Positions 23,935 to 37,959 are shown, numbered from the stretch's first letter. The stretch: 64,000 nucleotides of DNA from Stramonita haemastoma (GCA_030674155.1 CM060329.1:23114145-23178144), one strand, 5' to 3'. The notes: generated from the sequence alone by a model not told the origin. A program made the numbers and translations.

Positions 23935-24285
23935 GTGTGTTTCTTTCCTAGCACTACAGCCCACACAGCCCGAGCTTGCATGCAAGTTAAAACTAAAGAT
24001 GTTGAGGTGACTACAGAGCAAGATTGCTTCCTTTCAGTTAAAACTAAACATGTTGTAGGTGATTAAAGAGCAATTCTTTCAGTTAAAACTAAACATATTA
24101 TATAGGTGGCTAAAGAGCGATATGGCTTTCTTTCAGTTCAAACTAAACATGTAGTAGGTGACTAAAGATTCAGATTGCTTGCTTTCAGTTCAAACTAGAC
24201 ATGAAAGAGCGAGATTGTTTCCTTTCAGTTAAAATTAAATATGAAAGAGTGACTAAAGAGTAAGATCACTTTCTTTGAGTTAGCA
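23935..24285 (+). repeat. About 55-bp degenerate tandem array (6 copies)
   Basis: tttcagttaaaactaaacat, gtaggtgactaaagagcaag repeated with divergence. Confidence 0.75.
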
Positions 24286-25421
24286 AGTGTGTCATCTTCC
24301 TCGTGTAACTAGCTGATTGTGCGAAGTTATGATGAAACATGTGCTGCAACAAGTTTATGCTGTATATTCCTGTCCTTACACAGTGTAAGAATAACATCTG
24401 AATTGAGCTGTATATGCTTGGGGCATTTATTCTTTTTAGTGTTTCTTCACCATTTCAAAGATTTTTTTTTCTTTTCATTTTTTTTTTTAAGATGGGAGTA
24501 AACGAATTTCATCTGTTATTTGGACATTTTTGTCGACAGAGCAATTCACATCCCTCTTTGTCTCCCCCCCCCCCCCTATCCCCCAATCTTTTTTTATTCT
24601 CCCCCCTCCCCCCTCTCCAAAGTCCAAAATGTTAAACTTTGATGTAAAAACAGGTGACATCGAACTAAAGATAGTAAGTAGATTTGGCAAGTAGTTTTTC
24701 CACAACTATTACTCCATTCTCTTTGTTCGATGTTTGACTAACTTTCCACATGAAAAGCTGAACGTTAACTCTTTCATTCCTCCCCTATCCCCTCCCCAAC
24801 CTGTACCCTGCTTAGATTTTCCAGATTTTTTGTTTTTTTTAGATCGATCTTGAGCACTGTTAGAGACGTTGTTTGTGTATTTATTATTAGCTTTACATCG
24901 TGTACATAGTCAAGTCCAGGTTGCCTCCTGGTTTGTTGAGTCGTCATGTCATGTCATGTCATGTCATGTCATGTTATGTATTTATCCTAGAACAAAAGGA
25001 AACTAGCCAGGTGTGTGTTGATGATGATGCTGAAGATGACAGGTATGCGGAAGTGGCACAGTGTGCTGCCATGATGCCCCAACCAATGGCAGCTGGAGGG
25101 GGCGTGACCCCCACGCATGCATGCGGGGGTCGTGGGTCGTTTCCTCCTCCGAACAGTTCCAGACTGGCTGGGCCCCAGACCAGGAGACACATGTGATTTT
25201 TGCCAAAAAAATAAAATAAAATAAACAGTGACTTGCCCTTGCCTCGTCTCCTGGTGTGGTTTGTTCTGTGCTTTTCTTGGTGGTTTTGGTGGTGGTGGTT
25301 TTGTGTTTTTGGTTGCTTTCTGCCTTGCTGCTGGTTGTGTGTGTGTGTGTGTGTGTGTTTGTATGTGTAAATTGTTTTGTCTTTTGATTTGTAATCTTAG
25401 ACTGTTCTTGCTTGATTAAAA

Positions 25422-25712
25422 GGTAAAGGTGTCCCATAACCTAAGATGGTCGTAGGGGAGTGAGGCATCAGAGACCTCAGCTTCTCTAGGGGCCAGCATA
25501 TTGATGGCGGCGCCCATCTCCTCTCCCTCGCTGCTTTACCCTCCCTGACCCTTAAGAGGGCAGGTACCCATTTACAGTTGGGTGAACTGGAGGACTGTAC
25601 TGAAGCCAAGGCGCACAAACGGTCACCCATCCAACTGGTAACCACGCTCAACACTGCTTAACTTGACTGAGGGAAGGCAAGCGCTCTGACCACTGAGCTA
25701 TCCCGCCCCCTT
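25422..25712 (-). mobile_element. SINE family D copy (best preserved)
   Basis: Same order of blocks as the other D copies, ending gctctgaccactgagctatc then ccgccccc. The reverse reads as tRNA-like gggcgggatagctcagtggt. Confidence 0.8.
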
Positions 25713-27889
25713 CTTGCTTGATTACTTACGTAGTTAAATCTTGTTCAATGTTGGGCTTTTGTTGTTTCTGAGAAATGAGTTTCAACAATGTGTCTGTCTG
25801 TCTGTCTGTCTGTCTCTCTCCTCTACGTTCCCTTACAGGGTGAGGTGTATAGTGCCTGGTATTCAGTGCTTGTAAATTCCAGTTCTGCATGCTGGTTATA
25901 TTTGTGTTTACGTTACCCACCGAATGTTGACAAGAATTATGGGATCTTTAACATGCATATTTGATTTTCTACATGGCTTTTATTATACACAAACTTGACG
26001 AAGAGAATTAAGGCACTAGCAGGTCTGCATGTGAGGCTGACCTGAGAGATTGTGAGAATGCCTGCACTTAGTTCACCAAATGCTGACGCTAAGATTCGAA
26101 CCTATGACTTCATAGACCCGAAGGATTGAAGTCAGTCTTAAACTCTTGACTGCGCTGTTGACAAACATAAGAACTGTCGCCAGCAATGCTCAGTTGACAT
26201 CGCTATTAGTCATGATTCAACGCTCTCTGTTTCAGCCCGCATATGCCTGAGCAAAATATGATAGCAGCAAAAGGGTTAACCATTTAGCTTTCTCATCCTG
26301 TGCATGCCTCTGCGTGTGTGTGAATAGTTTGTTTACATGCCTTTTGTGGGTTTTTTTTAGGGGGGGGGGGGGTCCGTTCTTTGGCAAGAACTTTGAGGTT
26401 CACCAGTGGCAAGATTTTGCGTATGAGACTTTTTTTTTCTTAGTTACCCACTATCAAGGTGGATGCATTCTTTCCAACATCAGGGATGGCTTCTAAATAC
26501 CAATGAGGTTGGGTTTTTTTTCAACTCGAGGATAAAAGTCCCTAAAGCAGGTACCTCCAGGATGGTCAGATCACAAGCACAGCGCTCAAACCACTTCTAG
26601 GTACTTATGAACTAAACTTACCTATCCCAGCTCCTTTGCTTTTTAAAAATATTTTTTCAACCAATTTTTTTTTAATCCTGGGTTGAGAAACTTGGTAGTA
26701 AGTTTTACTCTTTTTATTTCAGACCTGCAGGTTATGGTGTCTCTTTTGGTTTGTTTAGATGCCACTAACCCCATTTCACACACCAGTGCAAATCTTCAAA
26801 TATATCAAGTTGACTACTACTTCATCAAACACTAGCAACTAGTGTTGTCCCTCACATGAGAGAAAATGCATTCCGCTGCTGTTAAGTGCCTGACAAGTCC
26901 GGCCCAGCACATCCAACTTCTGCATAGGAGAGTATTATTATCTTCAAAGTTTTTCTGGAAAAAAGGCAGGAGAATGGACCAAGAAGGCAGAAAATAGACA
27001 AGGAGGAGGAGACAGGAAGAAAAGGAACAAGGCAGAAACAAAGAGATGGAAAAGTGGGAATTCCTAGCACAGAATTTCCAAAAGATGGGGATGCTACTTA
27101 TATTGACAGGCCTCTGGCATCCCCACAAATCAAGTTGATGTTAGAATACTGGAAAGCTGAAACAAAAAATATCTCACTCACACACACACACACACACACA
27201 CACAGAGCAAAACCTTCCTTTCCGTACCAGATCACAAAATGCTGACAAAAGAAAATCAAAAAGACCATGGAAAAATCTGTTTGTTTATTTATCATATTCC
27301 AAGAACCGATGACTACAACTGCTGTAACTAAAAAGACAGTAACATGGTTACATGGCTTCTTCCAGTCCAGCAGTGGAACTGAAAAATGACACAACACTCA
27401 ACAATGGAAACAAAGGAAATGCATGAATGCTGACCTGCATCAAAGTAGTGGACATCAATACCACAGTTGTCTGATCTGACATGAATTAACTAATTAATTA
27501 AGCAAACATGGTTTTGACCTTTTTCCCTTTCTGAAACTATGTACACTGAAAAAACAAAAAGGAGGAAAATGAAACGTTTGGAAAAGAATATCATCAACAT
27601 GGGGGAGGGTTGCTGCTTCCAAATTGAACTGTTGTTTGTTGTCAGGGTTCCCAGGTGCAGGGCATGAAGGGTTTCTTTTCACAGATTTCTGCGAATTCAA
27701 AGAGATGTACCATGTCAATCTGTCATGCCCTTTTGCTTGATTCAACAGGACTTTAAAAAACTTTTCAGCATTTAAAGGGACCTGATGATATTTTAAAAGG
27801 ACCTACTTGCTGAATCAAACGACTTGAAAAGCCTTTTAACTCAAATCACATTTATAAGAACTTAAAAGGACTGTCCCTAAGAACCCTGG

Positions 27890-28215
27890 ATATATGTTGT
27901 TGTGCATTCCCCAGCTTAAAACTGCAGGAAACGCCCAGAATGTGCACTCTGACTCACTCATCCCACCTGGGAATCCCTGTGAGATTAAAAAATTGCGCAC
28001 TGAATGAGAATTTTGCCTGTATGACCGATTCCAAGCACCTCGCCATACAGGCAACCATACTCCGACTTCAGAGGATTTTTTCTCCTTTCAAGGGGTAGAT
28101 TGTTATGTAAGAGATTGCCCTAGCTGAAAGCAATCTCAACACAACATTCTACAACATAACATTTTATTGAGGCCTTGACAATGAGCTGACATTAACAACT
28201 GACACAGCTTTTGGC
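27890..28215 (+). mobile_element. Dispersed repeat family E
   Basis: Blocks tgtgcactctgactcactca, tcccacctgggaatccctgt, gcaatctcaacacaacattc and agcttttggcctgggcc recur at 36005-36412 at high identity. No coding or tRNA head was recognised. Confidence 0.7.
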
Positions 28216-30438
28216 CTGGGCCAATTTGAACTACTTGAATATCAACAGAGCACATACAACAAAACATCATGGTTTGTAAAAATCATGGTGTTTTTCCCTC
28301 TCAAACATTCCCCATACTGCTGTACGTATATGCATTTGAATCTGCAGACACAAAAAGATTCACTTGACACCACATTCACGCACACCCAGGGTTGATGCTT
28401 TATTGCTTTGCTAACCCTTTCCCTTGACCCAAGGTTCATTTTCCAGCCAATTTTTTTTTCAATGTTAGATATCCTAAAACTGTACAAGTACTTAAAAAAA
28501 AAAAAAAATGAATGACAGTATTTTTAATTACTGCAGCGATGGTAAAAGACAATAGTAATAATTATTGTGAAATATTGTTACGTCGTGTATCATTTCTGTA
28601 AAATATGTGAACATGAATTTATAAAATTACCCAGATTCAAACGTTATGATAACAAAACATTCAGGTAGATATTCTTTTCATCTCAACTTCAAGGTACTTT
28701 TGGTGTCCTTTTTTTTTGGGGGGGAGGGGGGGGGGGATGAAGCCTTAATGACACTGACTGTGATTTGGCGTGCATATATTCAACACCTGTTCATATACTT
28801 TATTATATTATTTATTGCACATGGCCAGACTCCTTGGCTTTTAATGACAGTAGTACTCTAGCTTTCAGCAATAAGAAAAGAAAGGATTCCTGTTGTCCTC
28901 CTCTTCCCAGTAAGTTTCCCCGTTTTTCCCCCAACCCAGTCACACATATCCCAGCACACACTCTCGCTGAGATTAGCTGGCAGAAATCAGTTCAACACCC
29001 TGTAAGGATGGGAACTGACCTCACAAACACCACGCACCCAAAACTATAAGTACTATGATAAAACGTGTGGAATCTTTTTCGAACATCCAACTCATGCAGG
29101 TAAGCTTCATTTTTTCTTTTTTTTAAATTTTATTTAAGCTTTCTTTAATAAAAATGAATTTGTAGGCCTGTAGCATACGCACACATGAAAAAAAACATTG
29201 ATACCTAACGGAGGTAATCAAACATGATGTCTTACGCTTCTTTTTTTTTTTTAAAGGTGTAAGACCTGAGCCATAGGAACATCTACAAAATCATTGATAC
29301 CAAAGCAAAGGTTATCAAAAATGATGTTTTGCACTTCTATGACAGTTGCAGCCATTGCACAGATTTTCCTTTGTTTTTTCCCTTTTTTTTTACCACTTTT
29401 GAAGGGTTTTCATCAATTTTTTTTTTTTTTTGGACGAGTTCAGCCTCATGTGTGCCCTCTGAAGGAACCCAGCAGAAGTGCAGGGCCTCTTCTGTGTGGT
29501 GACCTCATGGCATAACACTAACTGCTTCCTGCCAACTTCTGACTTGTAAGCAGAACAGCAGAATAAGTATGGCGGTTTTACCTGGACGTACGCCATTCAT
29601 TCTTTGATCTTTTGGGTGTGTCATCATTTGCTGGTACAAACCTAACTGAATTTCTTCTCTTTTTAAAAAAAAAAAAAAAAAATAATAAAGTATTTGGAAT
29701 TGGAATTAGTAGTTGCCCATTCCTGTGGTTGGTTAATTAAGCAACCTGGGGATCATTCAGAAAACACACACTGGCTGACTCGCCATACCTGGGACACAAT
29801 GAGATGAGAGAGGTGTGCAAGTATGACTCATTTCAAGTACCTCATATGCAGCCATACACAGGCTTCTGAGGATTTCTTCTCCTTCAATGGAAAATTCCTT
29901 TTCTAGCACAAATGAAGGATATCATTAACAGTAACACTGAAATGGTGGTTCTTAGCTAAACCCTACACACCTCTTACTCTCCCAACATACACACATACAT
30001 ATTATGCCAGTATATATGATGACAACAACAACAAAAACATATAAATTACTTTGTAACATTCCTGCAGACAATAAATGAGAAATAAAAAATATGGGGGGAA
30101 AAAAGCGTAGAAAATTAACCATATGTGATGCTCCACCACATAAGGAGTCGCATTGCACAAGAGCCTAAAAGACCAATTTTTAGTTATTAACATGTTGTTA
30201 ATCTGCAATAAAATAGCTATACAATACAAAAAACAGATTGAAAATCAGACAATTCTATCAAAAGTTATCACAAATTGAAATGATAAGACTGCAGGAAATG
30301 TCAAAATGGGAAATTGACAAGCATCATAATAGGCGATCAGAATGAGGGCTTTGTTATATTCAAAGCACCTTTAAAGATAAAAGGAAACAAAATTATGCCT
30401 TGATTATTTCACTACAAGGTAGATTAAGTGCTATAACC

Positions 30439-30812
30439 AGCCGCCATGGCACAGTGGTTAGCGCCTTGGATTCCAAACTGGAAGGTCACGGGTTCAAATC
30501 CCATAAGTCATAGGGATTTTTCGGGCTCCAGCCGGCTTCTACCCAGAGTGAGTGTGCTGTGGGCTTAGTGGGGAGACTGGGACCACACAGTCAAGCTTCA
30601 TCCACTTTACGGATGCTAATTTGAGAGTGTTGCTCAAATTACCTGACCAACACTGCAGGTGTCTGTATCTCTCGGGCCCGGTTGACGCCGGGATATATTA
30701 TGATAGTAAGCGTAGAGTACAACCTTGTCAAGTTGAAGTAGTCTCAAAGCAGATGCACTTCCACAGCAGCATCATTACATCATCCTCATCATCATTGATT
30801 ATCATGCAATAA
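30439..30812 (+). mobile_element. SINE family G (tRNA-headed)
   Basis: Head agccgccatggcacagtggt with B box gggttcaaatccc; body atttttcgggctccagccgg and tgttgctcaaattacctgac. Related degraded sequence lies at about 34810-35190 and 28885-29045. Confidence 0.7.
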
Positions 30813-30919
30813 TGAAAATTGCCTCTGATTTGGTGGCCCCTGTTGCTCTGGTCTCATGGTGACCTCAGATTTGGTTTCCCCATACGCTTCTGTGCCTGTG
30901 GTGAATTTGAGTCAAAGCC

Positions 30920-31307
30920 TTTGGGGTTGGAGGTTCGCGGGGAGACGGTCGTTGGAGGGACATTTTGGTGGTCGCCACCTCGGGTGGGTGGCTCACTCAG
31001 TCTGGCTCCGCGGCTGAGCTAATACTGTCGTTAGTAGGGGGCTTAGTAGGTGGTGTCCTGCGTATGTTAGATCAGAATAGGCACCACTTAACACCACCAA
31101 AGTGACCCAGCAGAAGTGCAGGGCCCCTCTGGCTGGTGGCCCCACGGCGGCCTAATATTGATGGGCTCCCTGTGGACTCCCGACACCGGGGGTGAGACAC
31201 AACGAATCTGGGTATGGCTGTGGCAGGGAGATTGAAATGAGCGGTGTGGGAGCAACAGGACGGGGACGTCACAGAAGACGAGGCAGCAAAAAAAAAAAAA
31301 AAAAAGA
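30920..31307 (+). mobile_element. GC-rich retroposon-like repeat with poly(A)
   Basis: gctcactcagtctggctccg, cccagcagaagtgcagggcc, ctgtggactcccgacaccgg, ending in a 19-base A tract. A shorter relative is at about 29430-29600 (cccagcagaagtgcagggcc). No protein was recognised; the poly(A) end suggests retroposition. Confidence 0.6.
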
Positions 31308-31654
31308 TTAAGTGCTATAGTTTTATAATCCATCAAAATCTCAAAATCGAGAACCCCACCCCCACCTGCCTTTAATGGCTCCTAGCGGAAAAGTGGAATA
31401 TGTGCTAAGCGACTCATTTCGTGATGGAGCATCACATATACAAAAATTCCTTTTTCAAATGACAAAATTCTACAGTACAATTTATGAGACAATATAAGAA
31501 ATCAAGTAAGTTGGCAATAAAAAAAAAAAAAAGAAAATGGACAATAAATAATCATGATCATGAAGACAAGCAAAGTTGATGCATAGTTTTATCACACAAA
31601 GAGCATTAAAACAAAAACAAAAAAAACACCAACTTTTACAACAAAAAGCATACA

Positions 31655-31745
31655 AGCTGTCACATACCTGGTATCAAAACAAATACATTTTCAAAATGAA
31701 GAATGAACCAAAACAAAAAAAGAAAGAAAAGCCAAGGTGTCATCA
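31655..31745 (+). repeat. 90-bp direct repeat, copy 1
   Basis: gctgtcacatacctggtatc, aaaacaaatacattttcaaa, atgaagaatgaaccaaaaca recur at 33771-33857. Confidence 0.8.
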
Positions 31746-32263
31746 GGCATGGGATTTCGCTCAGCAAAAAAAGGAGGAAATTTTCAACGAAAATTTTAAA
31801 AAACGAGGAAAAATCAACCTGCACTTGCAGCAGTCACAAAAATGCAAGTAATTGCTTTTAACAGCCTTTATTCAAAATGTTAGTCAATTATCTGACCAGA
31901 TGTTTTCTGTACCCATGCATGGTACTGGAGGAAAAGCACTTTTCCCTGAAATGGTATGGGGGTCCAGGTGGCATTGAAACCTGGTGGGGTCAAGGGGCAG
32001 AGCCCCTTGTGGGGGTCAGGGGGCGTTAAAGGTTCTTCAGCAATTCTGGCCTGTTAAAATGCCTCTCCTTGAACTGATTTCAGTTCTTCAAGTTAAGCAA
32101 TTTATGCCCTAAAATCAGCTATTCAGTCATTTCTTTAATCCAAAGGAGGTTTAATACCCAAGTAATCACATAGCAAAAATAAGGACATTTCTAGACAAAT
32201 GTGCACTAATGTAGATAGAGGAAGAAAAAGAAAGAAAAAGAGTGAAAGGACAGACACACAAAT

Positions 32264-32267
<4 letters not shown>

Positions 32268-32358
<91 letters not shown>

Positions 32359-32672
32359 CAGTCAAATTTACAAGTACAAAAGTTTCCACATTCAGAGTTG
32401 GAGAGACAGCTAGATCTAGATGAAAAAAGGTGAAAGTAAATACCAAAGTCTTGTTGCCGCCCCCCCCCCCCCTCCTCCACACATATGGTTCATTAAGATA
32501 GAGATAGATGGGGGAGGGGGGGGGAGAGGTCAAAGTCAATTTTGTATTTCCAAATTAAGAGTTGGAGGGAGAACTAGATCTAGATGAGAAAAGAGGTGAA
32601 TGCCATTATTAGTCTTGTTTTTTCCTCCCATATGGTACAGAGAGAGGAAGGAGAGGGAGGGAGGGAGGGAGG

Positions 32673-32762
<90 letters not shown>
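32268..32762 (+). repeat. Two (GA)n microsatellites
   Basis: GA tracts at 32268-32357 and 32674-32762, separated by the duplicated unit described at 32360-32640. Confidence 0.95.
32360..32640 (+). repeat. About 155-bp tandem duplication flanking GA tracts
   Basis: gagttggagagacagctaga, tctagatgaaaaaaggtgaa and catatggttc (32396-32490) repeat as gagttggagggagaactaga, tctagatgagaaaagaggtg and catatggtac (32560-32640). Confidence 0.7.
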
Positions 32763-32764
<2 letters not shown>

Positions 32765-33677
32765 CTAACTAATGGAAGTCTTTCTGAAGAGCTTCATCCT
32801 GTACAGACTCCTGGTGATCAGAGGTTTTTGCGTGTTGCTTAGAGTGCTGTTCTCTAATTAGGACATCATCCTCCAGCAAAGACAATGTTCTTTCCATTTT
32901 TTTTTTAATACACAGTCAATAGTCTACTGCATGCCATCATCATTGTTCTCAAGTCAGAGCCATTTGTCAAACCAGTTCTAGAAAACCACCTTGAAAACTC
33001 TTAGGTCTACCAGCTCTAAACCCTGCTGGGACGTGGCTTCTTCTGCTATCTCCTCAATCGATCTCTTTTGTCACAAGGACGTCACTTGTTTCATTGTGAT
33101 GATTGTACTGTAGGACTAATCAATCGACAATGCATCTTACCTTCCCTGGGTTATCAAGGTAATGACCGACACATTTAGTGCTATTTAGAAATTATAGAAA
33201 CCGCAGTTACAATGGTGCACTGTTTGTTCAAATATGCGCTGTCCACTGTTTTTTTGCACCATTAGGGCACATTGGTCAAATTACTTCGCACAAAGTTTTT
33301 AAAAATGTGGTAACCCCACACGGGCACAACCTAAAACTTCGGATCCTTGGGAAGCTATCAACTTTTGACCTCCGAATGAAGTGATTTCTGATCGGTTTAA
33401 AATCTCATTAGCATTCGGAAAATGTCCGCGTGTTCCTCAACTGACGTCAAAATATAGGTCAGAACTGTCAACTGTGGCATCCGGTGCCTTTCTCTTACCG
33501 TTTTGACTGCTGTATGAAAGAATTTTGTGGTGGCAGCAGACAGCGGAATTTTCCGTTGTTTTTTTTTTAAAAAAGGGCGGAAAATATTAAAATAAAAACG
33601 GCAAAAATCAAAGTAGTGACGGCGGAATTCCGCCGAAAAGCGGAGAAATCCCATACCTGGTACACACAGAGAGAATA

Positions 33678-33686
<9 letters not shown>

Positions 33687-33740
<54 letters not shown>
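33687..33740 (+). repeat. (CA)n microsatellite
   Basis: About 26 CA units. Confidence 0.95.
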
Positions 33741-33742
<2 letters not shown>

Positions 33743-33770
33743 AACAACTCATTAAAACCACAAAAAGCAA

Positions 33771-33857
33771 ATAAGCTGTCACATACCTGGTATCAAAACA
33801 AATACATTTTCAAAATGAAGAATGAACCAAAACACACAAAAAAAAGAAAAGGTGTCA
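33771..33857 (+). repeat. 90-bp direct repeat, copy 2
   Basis: Matches 31655-31745 in the same orientation, 2.1 kb away; the A-rich 3' part differs by small indels. Confidence 0.8.
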
Positions 33858-35304
33858 TGCCACCACTGTCAGGCTAAAATAAAAGCAAAACTTTTGCCGC
33901 TTTTCGGCCAAAGAACCCCACCAAAAATAAAAGAGGAAGAGAGAGAGAGAAAAAAAAAAATTTTTTTTTTTTTTTAAACCAAAAAACTGTCCATCATTTT
34001 TTACCTTTTTTTTTTTTTTTTTTTTTTTTTACAATGTTATCTTTCACAGCCAAGAAAGTGGAAAGTGGGGTGGGGAGGGGGGGGGTGACCTTTTTCAGAT
34101 CCAGCTGGACGTTTACCAAAAAAATTACAGGATCTGTACAAAGGACCAAACAGAAAGGAACTGATTACATCATGTTAACTAGGATACTTTTACTTGCATA
34201 TGCATGCCATGGAAATTAATATGAACTGCTTTTGAGACTCCAAGGGTAAAAAATGACAATAATCGAGACTTTTTCGGTTGTAACAACAAAAGTATCCCTG
34301 CAAACACTGTGAACTCTCTTGCATGAACAGCAGCTGCCATCTTCATCCAGAATGGTTGTAAATTTTGTTGTTGTTGTTATTGCATGTTTCCCCATCTTAA
34401 CACCTTAGGGGTCCCCAAGAATATCCACTCTCAACACATTCATCCCATCTGGACATCACGAGGAGGCCACAAGTACACATTGAATGAGAAGTTTGTGATG
34501 GTTTCCAAAGTCCCTTGCCAGATTGGCAGCCATTTAAACTTGATGGTTTACTTGTAAATTTAATATCTTCACTGAGGCAAATATTCAGACACAATCAATG
34601 ATCTTGAATACATAATCAATAATTTATAAAATTTTAAATTAAAAAAACAGATCCCCCCTCCTCCCAAAGATATTTTCCAGAAATTCCGGTCTGTGTGAGC
34701 CTTCCATTGACAATTACAGATGAATCATTTATTCCCATTATTCTATTTTGTTCATGTACAGGGGGTAGGGGTGGGGGAAGGAATCAAATATCAGACTTGA
34801 TGCTGAAATAGTTAGCACGTTAGATTCCTGACTGGACAGGTTGTTTTGTTTTTGGTTTGTTTGTTGTTGTTGTTGGGGGGGGGGGGGGGGGGGTTTGGGG
34901 GGGTTGGTTCCTCAGCTAGCACTCAAAGGTTCACCAAAGGTCAGATTTTGCCTGTAGATGCAACCATTTTTGCCCACCACGAAGGCAGCCACATTCTGAC
35001 TTCAGGGGAAGTTGTGGGTTCAATTCTTATCACAAGAAGGTGGGGGTTTTTCAGGCTCTGGTCAGCTTCTACCCACAATGTGTTTGCCACACTGACAGGG
35101 TTTAGGAGAGAAACAGGAAGGTTCAGTTGAGCATCATCATCCAACTCAACAGACAAGGCTGAGAACTGACCTATATACAAACACCCTCAGAATGACTGTA
35201 TTCTCTCATTACCATTCTGGTGTTGGTTGAAGAATTTCAATAGGGGCAGGGGGTGGGGGGTGGGGGGAGGGGGGAGGGGGGTGGAAAGGGGGGGGGGGGG
35301 GGGT

Positions 35305-35662
35305 TGTATAAATGGTATTTGAAGCCTTCAACTCAAGAGTACAACCAAAAATCATGATACTATATATTGTATAAAATATAAAAAATAAAATAAAATAAAA
35401 TAAATAAAAATCATGATACTTTAATACTGCGTTCCTGTGGGTATAACTACATACCTCTCTTCCCAACCTCCTCAATGAGTTAGTTTTTGTTTAGATTCTC
35501 CTAGGAAGAGGTTTTGGCATGATCACAGCAAGTGACAGCACCTTTTCAGTCTACACGGGCTCGTCAGGCTTGAACCCAGGCCCCTTATCCTCACAACTGG
35601 CAAGACTTATCGGGGGGGGGGGGGGGGGAATTGCAGCAATTTAACCTGTCTGCAAACATGAC
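35305..35662 (-). repeat. Duplicated tRNA-like repeat, copy 1
   Basis: tggtatttgaagccttcaac, aaaaatcatgatac, cccaacctcctcaatgagtt and aggcttgaacccaggcccct. The reverse of the last block is a B-box-like gggttcaagcc. The same order recurs at 36768-37045. Confidence 0.65.
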
Positions 35663-35819
35663 AGGAGGGTGCAAAGGGCCTCCCCCTAAAAATGACATGG
35701 CAAATCTGACCCTGCATGTTCCCCCATCCCCCATTCATTCCATTATCCTCAACATAAAAGAATAAATAAATAAAATCCTGAACCTTTCTTGCTTCCAGCT
35801 GCAATAACAGTCCCATTAA

Positions 35820-35985
35820 TTTTATTTATTTATTCTTTTATATCGATAATGGCATAAGCACTCATGGGCATTTTTTACATCTAGTCCCCATGTGTATGCA
35901 GTTTTGTAAATCTTGTCATCTGTTCCCACTGGCACACAATGGCCTACTCTTACGAAAAGCAGAACAGGATTTAACATCTGCACAG
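35820..35985 (-). mobile_element. SINE family B fragment
   Basis: Reverse-oriented tail and body up to gcagaacaggatttaacatc; the head is missing. It abuts a family E copy. Confidence 0.75.
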
Positions 35986-36004
35986 TAATAACCTCTCTCC
36001 TATC

Positions 36005-36412
36005 TGTTGTTGTTGTTGTTGTTGTGCGTTCCCAAGCTTCACTCTCGGGGTTCCAATCCAATCATGTTGTTTATAGCCCCGCCAACCACATCACCCAGAA
36101 TGTGCACTCTGACTCACTCATCCCACCTGGGAATCACTGTGAGATTGAAATTGCACACTGAATGAGAAGTTTTGCGTGCATTGACTGTTTTCAAGTACCT
36201 CACCATGATACAGGCAGCCATACTCCGACTTCAAAGGATTTTTTTTCCTCCATTAAAGGAGAGTGCCGTGTGGTTATGTTAAGAGCTTGTCATGGCTGAA
36301 GGCAATCTCAACACAACATTTTACGGCATAACAACATTTCAGTGTAGGCCTTGGCAATGAGCTGACATCAATAACTGACACAGCTTTTGGCCTGGGCCAT
36401 CTCTTTTTAATG
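36005..36412 (+). mobile_element. Dispersed repeat family E, second copy
   Basis: Near-full copy of the 27.9-kb repeat in the same orientation, preceded by (gtt)n. Shorter pieces lie at about 29725-29905 and 34395-34530. Confidence 0.7.
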
Positions 36413-36767
36413 GCCGAGTCAATTAATGACAGCAACTTTAAAAAGGCAAAGTTTTCCCAGTGATGTTGTTATAGTCTTCAGCTGTTTGTAATGTATGCAG
36501 CTCAAATAAACGTGACAAAAAGAAAAAAAGAAAAAGCGCTGGTATCTGTACAAAACTACCACAGACACACTTGCACAAACCCTCTGTACGAGTGCTGTGG
36601 CTGTAAGCACACTCTGCATTACTCTAAACCTTTTTCACGCAGACAAAAACAAAAATATAATACATGGAAAACTAGAGAAAAGTAAATTACACAGTAGAAT
36701 TTTAAAATTAACACATAAATTATTCTTTCAGCTTTTTTTTGTTTGGTTGGTTGGTTTTTTCTTTTTC

Positions 36768-37045
36768 TTTGGTATTTGAAGCCTTCAACTAGAGAGTACA
36801 ACCAAAAATCATGATACTTTGATACTGCGCTCCTGTGGGTATAACTACCTTCCTCTCTTCCCAACCTCCTCAATGAGTTAGCTTCTGTTAAGATCCTCCA
36901 AGGAAAAAGTTTTGGCATGATCACTGCAAGTGACAGCACCTTTTCAGTCTACATGGGCTTGTCGGGCTTGAACCCAGGCCCCTTATCCTCAACAACTGGC
37001 AAGACTTATCAATAAAAATTTGAAAAATTGCAGCAAGCAAACATG
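36768..37045 (-). repeat. Duplicated tRNA-like repeat, copy 2
   Basis: Same blocks as 35305-35662 without its A-rich insertion. Confidence 0.65.
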
Positions 37046-37359
37046 ACAGGAGGATGCAGAGAAGATCAGGAAAACCCATGAAACTGAAGACAGCAGAAGG
37101 TGTTGACCATCTTGGCTTAATGTTGATATTCATGTTTCGGTGCAGCTTTTTCAACAATGCAACTGGTGTGTTGCTTACTTTCATTATCTAAAGATAAAAT
37201 CTGAGGTACACAAGACAAAAACCAGCATGAATACGGAAAGGAATGATTTTTTAAATGTGACTATCTGCTTAAAAATCATATAATTCAGAAATGATAATAA
37301 AGTACAATAAGACAAGCTACAGTATAATAAGATAAGCTAAACTACTCCTTGCTCAAACA

Positions 37360-37830
37360 TGCTTTGAGACAGAAATCCTGGCACATGAAAGTGGCCTTAA
37401 GATCTGCTAAAAACTGTGTTTTGGACTTAGAGGCTAGTCAAAGTGGCTACAACCTTCTGCTAAAGATTTTTTTATGGTTGTTGCCAGTGAAAAAGACTGT
37501 AAGATTCTGTCACAGTCTCTGTTTTAAAATTTGTAGCCAGTGAAAGTGACCATGAAACACTGCCAAAGATTTGTTTTTGAATTTGTAGCCAGTGAAAATA
37601 ACCAAAAGATTCTACTAGAGACTTCCAAAAGATTTTACTACAGATTTTGTTTTGAACTCTTAGTGACTGAATTGCTAAAGGCTTTGTTTTTCAGTTCTTA
37701 GCTACTGAATTCAATTCCCAAAGATTTTGTTTCTCAATTTGTAACCTGTGAAAGTGACTATGATTTTGCTACAGATTTTGCTTTTGAATTTTTGAGCCAG
37801 CAATAGCAACTGTAAGATTCTGCTAAAGAC
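37360..37830 (+). repeat. Degenerate 55-70 bp tandem array
   Basis: tttgtagccagtgaaagtga and gattctgctaaagattttgt recur about eight times with strong divergence. Confidence 0.65.
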
Positions 37831-37959
37831 TTTATTTTTTCTCTCTTTGTTTTCTTGATAAAAACTCTTGCGCATTTTTTAAGATAATGTTTAGAAATGT
37901 ACTGGAGATCAATAACAAGTTCATGATACAGCAAACAGCACTTATTGGACATGTATATA

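Larger units (their letters stand above)
22815..27885. other. Intergenic, no coding sequence recognised
   Basis: Contains SINE B, D and F pieces, the 55-bp array and a tcatg pentamer run at 24942-24974. ORFs of 60-100 codons here lack recognisable motifs. Confidence 0.55.
28216..35300. other. Intergenic, A/T-rich, no coding sequence recognised
   Basis: Besides the repeats listed there are long A and T homopolymers (28494-28508, 29665-29682, 33950-34030) and no credible gene. Confidence 0.55.

Noticed and set aside
27054..27245. Small + strand ORF (PKDGDATYIDRPLASPQIKL)
   Set aside because: No domain, splice context or repeated occurrence was recognised; it ends in a CA tract.
31576..31851. 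Lys-rich 91-codon ORF
   Set aside because: The A-rich sequence yields Lys/Gln by composition, and part of it is the 90-bp direct repeat also found at 33771.
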